A DNA stretch of 64,000 nt from Tetragonia tetragonoides (taxonomy: Eukaryota > Streptophyta > Magnoliopsida > Caryophyllales > Aizoaceae). Position numbers and translations under genes: made by a program. The stretch spans positions 49,394,807 through 49,458,806 of the forward strand of contig CM076139.1 in the NCBI GenBank assembly GCA_038025085.1, written 5' to 3'. Position 1 is the stretch's first letter; each line of letters begins with the position of its first letter. This document shows positions 24,501-34,197 of this stretch, piece by piece. Below the pieces are notes generated by a model that saw nothing but the letters and a program-made list of their open reading frames with translations, was not told the origin of the DNA and made no database searches.

Positions 24501-25501
24501 GATGAAGATGGTATGTCCTAAAGTTGCAGAGGCATTTTGGGCTCAAAATCGAAGGGTATTCTGCAGATCCTTCTTGAAAACTAACACTAAGTGTGATGCA
24601 GTTACTTCTAACATGGCAGAGACTTTTAATGGGTACATTATAAATGCAAGATCAAAGCATATCATTTATATGCTTGAAGAGATCAGGTGTGAATTGATGG
24701 AGAGATTAGTGAGGATAAAAAAAGCTGGCTTGTCATTTGTGTTTGATGTTTGCCCTAGAATTATGGAAAAATTGGAGAAAGAGAAAGATGAATCTTGCAA
24801 CTGTCATGTGGTGCCTTCTTCAGACACCATTTTTCAAGTCAGTCATGTGAAAAGGTCATATAACAGAGCCCCACTAATGGATGAAGTTGTTGTTGATTTG
24901 GAGAAAGGAACTTGTACTTGCAGGCAGTGAGAACTTAGGGGTATCCCATGTTGCCATGTATTTGCATGTCTGTTTTTCCTTAGAGGCAAAGTAGAGGTGT
25001 TGGTTAGTGATGTTTACAAAAAGCATGCCTATCTAGCTGCTTAAACAAGGACCATTGTCCATGTGTTGGTCAAAGGCACTGGGCTGAGGTAACCTTGCCA
25101 CTAGATCCCCCTCAATTAAGATAGGCCCAGGGAGACCTAAGAAAAATAGAAAGAAAGATCCATATGAGGACCCTAAGAGGCCTGGGAAGTTAACTAGGCA
25201 TGGGTTGGAGTTACACTGCAGTGTTTGTAGGGCCAAATACCACACAAAGAGGAAATGCACACACAAGGATGACCCTGCCTTTGCACCTCCACCAAAGAAG
25301 GCAAAGGGAAGGCCAAGGAAGGATGTGGTTGATGAAGAACCATCTGCAACTACGCACCATGGCTTCACTGCTGAACTTGCAACCTCACAAACAAGAAGAA
25401 AAGGAAGAGGGGAAGCTGCAGGCAGGGCGGCAGAGGTAACAGGGGTGGCAGGACAGGTAGTAGAGGAGGTACAGGAGGCAGAGGAGGCCTTCATCATGTA
25501 A
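21573..25501 (+). pseudogene. MuDR-type transposase (MULE), decayed
   Basis: A likely first exon at 21573 (MAAVEL, donor GTATGT) is followed by broken N-terminal coding sequence. Next come an acidic linker, a MuDR-type zinc/DNA-binding region with CLKC...C and CEEHTC (about 23400-23660), the DDE region with GPEEFKRMF and a CLDVCFLK block, the second acidic motif SDQQK, a short intron (24246..24331), and MAETFNGYI. A SWIM zinc finger (CTC...CCH, 24914-24957) and a C-terminal zinc knuckle (CSVCRAKYHTKRKC, about 25219-25260) follow. Lesions include stop TAA at 23621..23623, a frameshift near 23850, a stop at 24928..24930 where the family has Trp in the SWIM region, and several breaks before 23170. 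The first catalytic block reads DVC where the family usually has DGC/DGT. It would have cut and joined the MULE ends. Confidence 0.9.
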
Positions 25502-25783
25502 GTGTCATATTCATTGTACATTTTCAAATTAGTATGTATTGATGTGTATCTAACATTTAAGTGTGATTTGCGGCAACCATCACTATTACAAGCAATGGTT
25601 CCTGTCATCCACAACCAAATCAGTCAGTGTTCCACAAGCTGAAGTCAACCACAACCAACTCAGTCCCAACCAAATCAGAATTAAGCATATTCATTGTATA
25701 TTTTCAGAATTAGTATGCATTTTGTTTAAGTGTGATGCAATTACCTTTTGTGGTGTATTTTCAACAATGTCATCAGTTGTAAT

Positions 25784-26541
25784 CAATGTTTTGAAAATCG
25801 AACCGGGTATTGAACCGGTCGGCTTACCGGTTCGATGGTTCAACTGGTTCGACCGGTTGAACCGCTCTTAAAAACCGAATGATGTCATTATTATAAAATA
25901 AAATTATAATACTTAAAAAATACCAAAATATTTAAAAATAAAGGAAAACCCCCAAAAATAGTTTTTATTTTTCATAGAAAATATTTATAAAATAATAATA
26001 GAAAAATACTTAGGCATTTAGAAGTAAAAAAAATTCAACAGGTTTTTGAAAATAGATAAATGATATGCTGGTGGGAAAAAAGAAAAGAAGTAAAAAATAA
26101 AAAACAAAGCCAATCTACTAATGTTGAGAGAGAGTATGCTATGGAAGGTAGATAAAAAGAGGACATGAGAAGTGAAAAGTGTAAAACTAAAAGAAGTCCC
26201 ACATCAATATTTGAGAAGAATTTCCTTCCATATCCATCTATAAAACGGAGTAAGAGAGCTGTATTTCAATATAGGCCTTTTAGGTAGCTGGGCTAGCCTT
26301 TTGTGGGCCCATTCAAACCCAATTTTTACTGGGGTCAAAAGACAAAGTTCACTAAAATTGGCAAAGTGAAAAGCCAGTCGGTTCGGCCGGTTCCCGGTTT
26401 TGCCCGGGTTTGACCAAAACCGAACGGTTTTGACCGATTTACTTTTCAACGGTTTTAAATGTTGAATTAAAACCCGTGAAGACGCCAGTTACCGGTTAAA
26501 CCGGTTGAATCGACCGGTCCTGTCCGGTTTTAAAAACATTG
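25784..26541. mobile_element. Non-autonomous hAT-type element, 758 bp, nested in the MULE
   Basis: The ends are imperfect inverted repeats, CAATGTTTTGAAAATCGAAC on the left and CAATGTTTTTAAAACCGGAC on the right (reverse complement). An exact 8-bp duplication, GTTGTAAT, flanks it at 25776..25783 and 26542..26549, as in hAT elements. Both subterminal regions are full of CCGGTT/AACCGG motifs. It encodes nothing. It inserted between the two MULE genes. Confidence 0.87.
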
Positions 26542-27038
26542 GTTGTAATTGCTTAGGTCAGGTGAATTTTGGGGTGTATTTTTAACATGTTTGAATGTTA
26601 AACATGTTTGAATGACTATTTGGAGCTGTTAAATGTTGAAGAAAAACAGCAGTTAAATGTGGTGAATTTTGTGGTGTATTTTGGATATATTTTGAATATG
26701 TTTGAATGTTGAAGAAAATAGCACTCATTGTCATTGATAGGAAACAGACACATACATCACAAAAACAAACACTACTCCACTTAATTAGCCACTTAAATAG
26801 ACACATACTTTCATCTTCTCTTAAACATTATATAAGCAATCCAACCATTGTCACTGCCTACCTATCCAAACACCTAACACACATGCTACAAAGCAACAAA
26901 AAAAGAAAAACGGAGCCATTGTCATTTTCTCAGTCATTGCAGCAGATCCTAGATAAAGCTTTAAGACTTATCCTTTTTAAGCCCTCAAATTTGTCAACTT
27001 CTCTTCAACCATCTTCTTCTCTGATGCCACTCTTCTCT
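26542..27038. other. MULE interior between the hAT insertion and the GRF gene
   Basis: It contains short imperfect repeats of gtttgaatgttgaagaaaa and ggtgaattttgtggtgtatttt (26560-26720), then AT-rich sequence. This may hold the 3' ends of both convergent genes. No intact coding region is seen. Confidence 0.5.
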
Positions 27039-27335
27039 CTACAACAAGTTCTCCCTCCTCAAGTGATCAATTTCACCGAATAAATGCTCATGTTCCGATA
27101 TGAAAAGCCCACAATCATCAACCTACATTCATCAATTTTAACCAATCAAGCAATAAAATCCTAATTTCCAAACTCAACTAAATTCACCATTTTTTCATAA
27201 TTAATACTAACCTGCCATTGGGGACACCTAAAGAACCTCAAACCCTTCGTTGGTCCTTTATTTTTCACTGTCAAAACCAGTGGATCTTCACCATGGTCAC
27301 ATTGGATGAAAGGAGTTGTCAATGGAGAAGCTCCT

Positions 27336-28559
27336 TGTCACGCCCCATACGTAGGGTAGAAGGCATGACAGACGGCAACCCAACTATGGCACCTCCATAG
27401 TCGGGCTAAGCCTCTCCAGTAAACAGATACAATAATTCGGGTTCACAAAAGAATCTAAAAGCTAACAATAATAATCCTTCACTTAGTACAAGGACCAGTA
27501 CTTAATACTAGTACCCAAGCGGAAGCAATAATATACTGAACTTCTATTTCGAAAACAGGGTCCCTATGATCTCACACCCCACTGTGCCCCACGTTGAAAC
27601 GACTTCTCAAGCTCCTGAAAAAGGATAAATATAAAAAGGGTGAGCTCAACAGCCCAGTAAGTAATTTAACCCAATCTAACCGGATCAAGCAAGTTTCAAA
27701 GTACAGGAAATTAATCTAAATACATTAATATAATAATAAATCTCCAATCTTAGTAAAAGATGTGGACAGAAGTAATTCAAGAGCATTAGTGTGCCAGATA
27801 TTCCCGTAGGAATCAAAATTTAATATTCCCGTTTAATCCCTAGGAAGGGCCAGATATGGACGTCTCCATAAGTTCAAATATCAGTGATAGTTCCCATTTA
27901 ATCCCTGGGAAGGGCCAGATATGGGTGTCCCCATAAGTTCAGATATCACAGATAATTCCCGTTTATTCCCTGAGAAGTGCCAGATATGAGTGTCCCCATA
28001 AGTTCATATATCACATAGAGTACAAGAATACAACTAGCCCACAAAATAATAGTTCAATTCGATGTTCACAAATTCTCTTTAAAATAATCATAAAACAATA
28101 CTTTCCATTTTCACAAGGTTCAGTAATCAAATATTCGTAATAGTCATGCTTGATCCAATTTTCCAAAACGTATATAATAAATAATATTCGAATACGACAT
28201 CGAATTTCTAGTTCGGAAATATCTACTAGCATTATTAGCTTTATTATAAAAACAAGCTAAATTGGGAGAACCCAATTACCTTAGTGTGTAAGTCATATGT
28301 AACCTTGACAAAACTACACCAGTATTCACAGCCTCCACTTCCTCTTCAATTCCTCTTCTTCTTGTTTCTTCTGAACCAATTGTTCTATGCTATTTATAGA
28401 AAAAAAATTTCTAGGCAAAGAATTGTGGCCGATGTCAATCTCTTGCTTTTTAATCAAATTATTTGCTTTTGATCTTATCACCTTCTTTGCGCAATGTGGC
28501 TTTGCCGGCCACAAACCCCCTTTTCTTTTTTCTTTCTTTTTTTTTTTTTGGTTATTACA
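27336..28559 (-). repeat. 3' LTR (left in the window)
   Basis: It is 1,224 bp with TG...CA ends on the minus strand. It contains about three tandem copies of a 65-bp unit starting at 27826, 27891 and 27956, each with ccagatatg and ccataagttca. Confidence 0.9.
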
Positions 28560-28572
28560 TCCACCCCTCCTT
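28560..28572 (-). other. Polypurine tract of the LTR retrotransposon
   Basis: On the minus strand it reads AAGGAGGGGTGGA, directly before the 3' LTR. It is the expected plus-strand DNA primer for reverse transcription. Confidence 0.75.
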
Positions 28573-29682
28573 AAAAAAGAGTTTCGTCCTCGAAACTCAA
28601 CCTGATTTTGGCATCCTTCCAAATGTTACAAAAATAGGATTTACCAAGAAAGTAGTCCATCAAATATTATAATTAATTTGATAAAAGGCAAAATCGCGAG
28701 TTTAGCCAGATCATCTTCGAATAGTATCTTGCCCAATCTATTCAAAATTTATCTTGCATGTCTCACAATCTACTATTACGAACCTTGAGATAGGGTAAAA
28801 ACATTCATCAACTAAGAGCGGTTTTTCATTTCTTTAACGAAAATTAAACATACCTGTAAGCCAAGAAGGAAAGTTTCCGATCTTGTCCAATGTAGTCATT
28901 GGGTGACACATGATTTGTCTTCACCGTTGTTTTCAACCATGTCATCGTTAATATTTTCTTGCTCATCCCTCTCAACTCTCGTCCAGTAACTTGTACTTGC
29001 TCAAACTAAAGTTCTCCATTCTTTACATACAAGATTGCATGTTTTTAAAGCATCTAGCTCGAGTTTGGAGAAAATATGGAAGAATAATATGGATTCCCAG
29101 TTGAAGTTTGGATCTTCCATGTGCGTCTGGAATTTTGATGGACAATTTCTCTGACCTGTATTATTAGAAAGATTAGGAGCTTGGTTTGCAAATATCGATG
29201 CATGTCTTCATTTTCAAACGCTCCTCCCCAAAAAGGTATGCGTGTAGCATTCTAGACCGGTGAAATTAATCTTTCGACACCACAATCGTCTGTCTCCCCC
29301 TAATTTTTTAGCTTTATTACACTGTTCTTATCCTTGTCACATAGTTGGCTTGTCTCCCTTTCTTTTTCACTTAATTAATTTAAAACTAGAGTAGTTGAAC
29401 TCGAAGTGTAGCGTAGTGCCCTAGTGTTGGCTGAGTACCTGTAGTTTTATTAACTTGATTTAACACATTCTCATCTGCAACGTATTTGCATTACGCTTCT
29501 CAAGCTCTAGCTACAATCCATCTGTTTGTCAAGCCATTTTCTTAATAATTCTCATGGATCTGAACGTACCTTCCTCATCTTCTCATACCAGTCCAGTAAG
29601 GGAATTTTAATTTCTTCATGAGGAGCCTCATGGATCTCTCCAAGAAACACAAAAGAGGGCACATCAAGGAATTCTTGCCTCC

Positions 29683-31123
29683 ATGTCTTTAGAGGACATA
29701 ACTCTAGACATTAGTGGCACCTCCATCTCACATGTTTCTTATCCAAACAATCATTCATATCCAAAGACTGTTTCCCTCACGCCTTTGGTGACTCCAGTCT
29801 TGGTAGGGATCTTTTCCAAAACTTTTCAATTGCATGACCCTCAGTATTCTTTATTTTTATTTATTTCCGAGGGCGCAATATCTTCCATGTCTCTTATTTT
29901 ACGTTTTCCTTTAAGCTTGGCGTACTCAATCTCGGTTACCATTAACCAACAAGTATCGCCATTAGGGGGTAGTCCCATAGCAAGTTTCAGTAGGTACAAT
30001 AATTTACCTTTTGAAGCGAACATCTCTTTTAGGTTGTTGTTCTGGGATACTCGTGGAGTATCCGAAGATTACTTTCTTGTTCATCTTAGTACTATAATGA
30101 ATATTTACTTACCAACTTCCATTTTCGTAATTTCTCCACATTTTCATCAAACAATGTTGGAACAATTGCTATGTGTATAAATGCTAATGAGTATTGTTTC
30201 TTCTCAAGCAAAGGATCCCTTCCGTCAATGTTGCTTATGTGGAGCAAAACTTGTTCCTTAGGTGTTACCAATTATTCTGAAGATCTTTTTAGCTTAGAGG
30301 ATTACGGTCTTCCGAAAATCACTTCTTCAAGGAGTCCTTCAGGAAAAGGTCCACTTCGGAGTTCATTGAGGTGTCCCTGGCCACGTTTTAGCAGATTTTG
30401 CCTCATTTTCTCAATTACGAGTAACGATGGGAGGTACGCTTCTTTGTAAGCGTTCCGTGTTAGGTTTTCTCTCTTGGGTACCCCAGGTTGAGGGTGTCTT
30501 TTCCTTGTACGAAATTCCCGTTATTGTGTGGTCGATAGGTCGAAAGGGTTTATTTATACTAGTGGATAGACTGTCCAAGTCATTATCCACATGTTCTACT
30601 AATATGTGGCCAACAAAAGATATAATGCCTCATGTTCTATCCATCGCGATCATCATTGGAGACGATGGAGAAGTCGTGGGTGGTGTGACTTTAAGATATC
30701 CCACAAATAAATGGAGGGCAGGACTGTCTTCAAAAGAAAACGGATCTAGCTTTGTAAACTTTTGTTTTATCCCTTTTTTTTAAGGGTCTTCAGCTGGCTC
30801 GAAGGTTGGACGTGACAGAGTTGGAGATATTGATGGACATTCCACTTATCAGATCATCCCTGGTTAATTTGGATATTTCTTCAAATGACAATGTAGAAAA
30901 ATTGTGGGAAATCACAAAGCTTATGCACCTTCCGGGTTGGGAGGTAAGTATTCGAACTTGTCCTCAAGATGAATTGGAAGGTGCTAAAAGTACAGCCCAA
31001 CTTTGCCAAAAGGTTCCATTTGACTATTCTAGGGATTATGATGTACCTCCATTGCCCAACTTGACGAGTTTGAAGAATTGGTTTCCTCTTGTCAAAATGT
31101 TGACCCCCAATCCCCTATTGTAA
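29683..31123 (+). other. Unrecognised plus-strand open frames inside the LTR retrotransposon
   Basis: Four consecutive plus-strand open frames (29683..30180, 30171..30449, 30427..30783 and 30806..31123; 165, 92, 118 and 105 residues) lie antisense to the element. Frame changes separate the first three and a stop ends the third. I recognise no domain. The last one contains phrases such as LEILMDIPLIRSSLVNLD and KLWEITKLMHLPGWE that look protein-like. They may be captured host sequence or chance frames. The minus strand across the same area has only short frames. Confidence 0.3.
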
Positions 31124-31137
31124 AAATGACTGCATGA

Positions 31138-31170
<33 letters not shown>

Positions 31171-31173
<3 letters not shown>

Positions 31174-31520
31174 ACAGAAATCTCAAGTAGCTACTATTCA
31201 TCAAAAGGTGAGCTAGCCGTACCGTTACTTCTTATCCACTCAATGCGCATCTCCGTTCCCCATTCACTTTCTTCTTCCTCTTCATCTTCGTCCCAAAACT
31301 TCAACGCCTTTCTCCAATTTATTTATTATTATTATTTTTATTATTTATTTATTTTATTTTTTTTGCTACAAAAATCTCTAGTAGCTACTATTCATCAAAA
31401 GGTGAGCTAGTCGTACCATTGCTTCTTATCCACTCAATGCGCATCTCCGTTCCCCCATTCTCTTTCTTCTTCCTCTTCATCTTCGTCCCAAAACTTCAAC
31501 GCCTTTCTCCAATTTTATTT
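31171..31520. repeat. Tandem duplication inside the retrotransposon
   Basis: A unit of about 150 bases beginning gctacagaaatctcaagtag occurs at 31171-31320 and again from 31365, offset by 194 bases, separated by T-rich sequence. A 31-base T run lies just before the first copy, and a T run of about 43 bases lies at 32300-32342. Confidence 0.8.
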
Positions 31521-32296
31521 TTTTTGTTGGATCTTGGCTATGGTACATCTACGACAATTGCTAATGCTGCAATTACTGCTAATATTTGTACTGCTAATTA
31601 TGTACGTATTTCTCTTGTTGATGTGCTCCAACATTCGATGTCGTTCCTAATCTCGTAAGTTGCTCTTCCATTGTAGCCTTTATTTAAGGATTCCTTTAAC
31701 TGGTAGAAGTTTCCCACTTAATTAGGCTAGCGCTTATAAGAGGAGTACATCCGACCTTAAATTAGTTCTTGAACTCTCTTATGTGGATGTAATTTCTAAT
31801 TTTCCATTTTGGTACCGACTTATTATCTCCAACTAATGAAATAGTTTCCTTCCATTAGCTGAGATCAAATATGCTAAGTCTGCATTTTTTTTTTCGCTTG
31901 TATTTCTGATCGATTGTTGATTCTGTAAAGGTATCGTTGTCCTCGTCGTTCATCCTTCTTCGCATTTGTGGGAATATCCAAACTTTTCTTATACTTGTTG
32001 TTGACGTTAAATACGCCTAGAAGGGTGCGTGGTAGTTTTTATTTTTTATTTTTTTGAAACTATCAGGTTATTGTTGTACATCATGAGAGCAGACTATGTC
32101 TGTATATCTCTCTCCATATGACAACAATAACGCTTACCATCTATGTTTCAATTTAGTACTATTGATGCACGAATCATCAGTACTCATAACAAAACAAGTA
32201 ACTAGCTCCAAAAGCTTTCAATAGGAAGCTCATCCACAAAATTCACTGTTGTGAGTAAACTATCTATGCACGTCCCAAACCCATTTCTCACTAAGG

Positions 32297-32345
<49 letters not shown>

Positions 32346-32347
32346 CT

Positions 32348-32359
32348 GCTCTGATACCA
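32348..32359 (-). other. Primer binding site of the LTR retrotransposon
   Basis: On the minus strand it reads TGGTATCAGAGC, complementary to the 3' end of initiator tRNA-Met and seven bases from the 5' LTR. Confidence 0.85.
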
Positions 32360-32366
32360 TAAAATC

Positions 32367-33573
32367 TGGCACGCCCCATACGTAGGGTAGAAGGCATGAC
32401 AGACGGCAACCCAACTATGGCACCTCCATAGTCGAGCTAAGCCTCTCCACTAAACAGATACAATAATTCGGGTTCACAAAAGAATCTCAAAGCTAACAAT
32501 AATAATCCTTCACTTAGTACAAGGACCAGTACTTAATACTAGTACCCAAGAGGAAGCATTTATATACTGAACTTCTATTTCGAAAACAGGGTCCCTATGA
32601 TCTCACACCCCACTGTGCCCCACGTTGAAATGACTTCTCAAGCTCCTGAAAAATGATAAATATAAAAAGGGTGAGCTCAACAGCCCAGTAAGTAATTTAA
32701 CCCAATCTAACCGGATCAAGCAAGTTTCAAAGTACATGAAATTAATCTAAATACAATAATATAATAATAAATCTCCAATCTTAGTAAAAGATGTGAGCAG
32801 AAGTAATTCAAGACCATTAGTGTGCCAGATATTCCCGTAGGAATCCAAATTTAATATTCCCGTTTAATCCCTGGGAAGGGCCAGATATGGACGTCTCCAT
32901 AAGTTCAAATATCAGTGATAGTTCCCATTTAATCCCTGGGAAGGGCCAGATATGAGTGTCCCCATAAGTTCAGATATCACAGATAATTCCCGTTTATTCC
33001 CTGGGAAGGGCCAGATATGGGTGCCCCCATAAGTTCATATATCACACAGAGTACAAGAATACAACTAGCCCACAAAATAATAGTTCAATTCGATGTTCAA
33101 AAATTCTCTTTAAAATAATCATAAAACAATACTTTCCATTTTCACAAGGTTTAGTAATCAAATATTCGTAATAGTCATGCTTAATCCAATTTTCCAAAAC
33201 GTATATAATAAATAATATTCGAATACGACATCGAATTTCTAGTTCGGAAATATCTACTAGCATTATTAGCTTTATTATAAAAACAAGCTAAATTAGGAGA
33301 AACCAATTACCTTAGTGTGTAAGTCATATGTAACCTTGACAAAACTACACCAGTATTCACAGCCTCCACTTCCACTTCAATTCCACTTCTTCTTGTTTCT
33401 TCTGAACCAATTGTTCTATGCTATTTATAGAAAAAAATTTGCTAGGCAAAGAATTGTGGCCGACGTCAATCTCTTGCTTTTTAATCAAATTATTTGCTTT
33501 TGATCTTATCACCTTCTTTGTGCAATGTGGCTTTGCCGGCCACAACCCCCCCTTTTTTTTTTTGGTTATTACA
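32367..33573 (-). repeat. 5' LTR (right in the window)
   Basis: It is 1,207 bp. It matches 27336..28559 except for a few substitutions and a shorter poly-pyrimidine run near 33550. It also contains the 65-bp tandem repeat, starting at 32857, 32922 and 32987. Confidence 0.9.
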
Positions 33574-33820
33574 CTCCTGATTGCCCATAGTGGAATGTCA
33601 TTTTCATTTATCAGAGAGGGACAAAAACAGAGAGAGGGAGGGGGGGGGGAGAGAGAGAGAAGAAAGATAAAGATGAATTAGGAGAGAGAGAGAAATGGTG
33701 GAGGTTGAAGATGAAGGTGAATTGGTTCAAGGTTGAAGATGAAATGAGTGAGTCAAGCTTTAAAAGGACGCGGTTTTTAGAACGTTAAACTTGCTACTCA
33801 CAACGGCTACAAACGGAAGG

Positions 33821-33960
33821 GAACAGAGTTGTAACGTTGTAGTCATTTAATCCAGTACGGGCGGGCGGGTCGTAACTTGGGATTATTCTGGGCGAAAGTG
33901 AAACTTGGGATTATTGGCTGCGGATGGCCCAAACTTGGGATTATTCGCATCCAATTTTCC
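33821..33960. repeat. MULE right terminal inverted repeat (about 140 bp)
   Basis: It is the reverse complement of 21157..21297 with a few mismatches and shows the same three spaced AATAATCCCAAGTT motifs. The TTAAAGTTA duplication follows at once. Confidence 0.92.
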
Positions 33961-34197
33961 TTAAAGTTATAACCTAACTACAACATTAGTTGACGAGCAA
34001 AAAAAAAAAAACCCCGCAACATTAGGTAGACCCAAATAAAAATACAATAACCTATACGACTAGTCTTATATTTATAGTGGTTGATTGGTTGGCAACCACC
34101 GAAGAATTCTTTTCCTGTATACAAAGTCCCTTCACACATTCTAATGTGGAGGATGATAAAGTGGGCTCTTTTTACCTCAAAAATCAAAACTCATGAC

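Larger units (their letters stand above)
27336..33573 (-). mobile_element. Non-autonomous LTR retrotransposon (LARD-like), 6.2 kb, minus-strand orientation
   Basis: Two direct repeats of about 1.2 kb (27336..28559 and 32367..33573) bound the element. A 5-bp duplication, CTCCT, flanks it at 27331..27335 and 33574..33578. Read on the minus strand, the LTRs begin TGTAATAACC and end GTGACA (left copy) or GTGCCA (right copy). The primer binding site TGGTATCAGAGC lies next to the 5' LTR and matches initiator tRNA-Met. A purine tract, AAGGAGGGGTGGA, precedes the 3' LTR, and just upstream is TTTCGAGGACGAAAC, a phrase often seen at the end of plant Ty3/gypsy polyproteins. The 3.8-kb interior shows no gag, protease, reverse transcriptase or integrase motif on the minus strand, so it must depend on a related element for movement. 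The two LTRs are very alike by eye, so insertion was fairly recent. Confidence 0.9.
27039..33607 (-). pseudogene. GRF-type zinc-finger gene of the MULE, split by the LTR retrotransposon
   Basis: On the minus strand a reading frame starts at ATG 33605..33607, runs to 33579, and continues across one copy of the 5-bp duplication into 27335..27212, where a GTTAGT donor follows. Exon 2 begins at 27122 after a TGTAG acceptor and keeps the frame for 27 codons to TAG at 27039..27041. The joined frame is exactly 51 codons in exon 1. It reads as a GRF zinc finger: a Cys/His pair (QCDHG), the LVLTVKNKGPTKGLRFF core, then RCP and DCGLF with the last two cysteines. Just past the TAG, another frame continues as charged coiled-coil-like sequence (VERRVASEKKMVEEKLTNL), so a frameshift is likely. 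GRF fingers bind nucleic acid. Small plant proteins of this type are common and mostly uncharacterised. It lies convergent to the transposase. Confidence 0.72.
21157..33960 (+). mobile_element. Mutator-like element (MULE) carrying two decayed genes and two nested insertions
   Basis: The element is bounded by terminal inverted repeats (21157..21297 and 33821..33960) and a perfect 9-bp target duplication. It is 12,804 bp long. Subtracting the LTR retrotransposon (27336..33573 plus one 5-bp duplication) leaves about 6.6 kb, and removing the 758-bp hAT-type insertion as well leaves about 5.8 kb. Inside, left to right, are a transposase gene on the plus strand, the hAT-type insertion, and a GRF zinc-finger gene on the minus strand that the retrotransposon splits. 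Both genes carry lesions, so the element is not autonomous now. The intact ends and exact duplication suggest that the insertion is not very old. Orientation is given by the transposase. Confidence 0.93.

Noticed and set aside
25033..25614. 193-codon minus-strand frame
   Set aside because: It is antisense to the transposase C-terminal region, which has clear zinc-knuckle motifs in the other direction.
27826..28016. A CRISPR-like repeat array
   Set aside because: The 65-bp units are directly adjacent without unique spacers and lie in an LTR of a plant element.
27336..33573. An endogenous viral sequence or an autonomous Ty3/gypsy element
   Set aside because: LTRs and priming sites are present, but no gag, protease, reverse transcriptase, integrase or envelope motif could be found in the interior.
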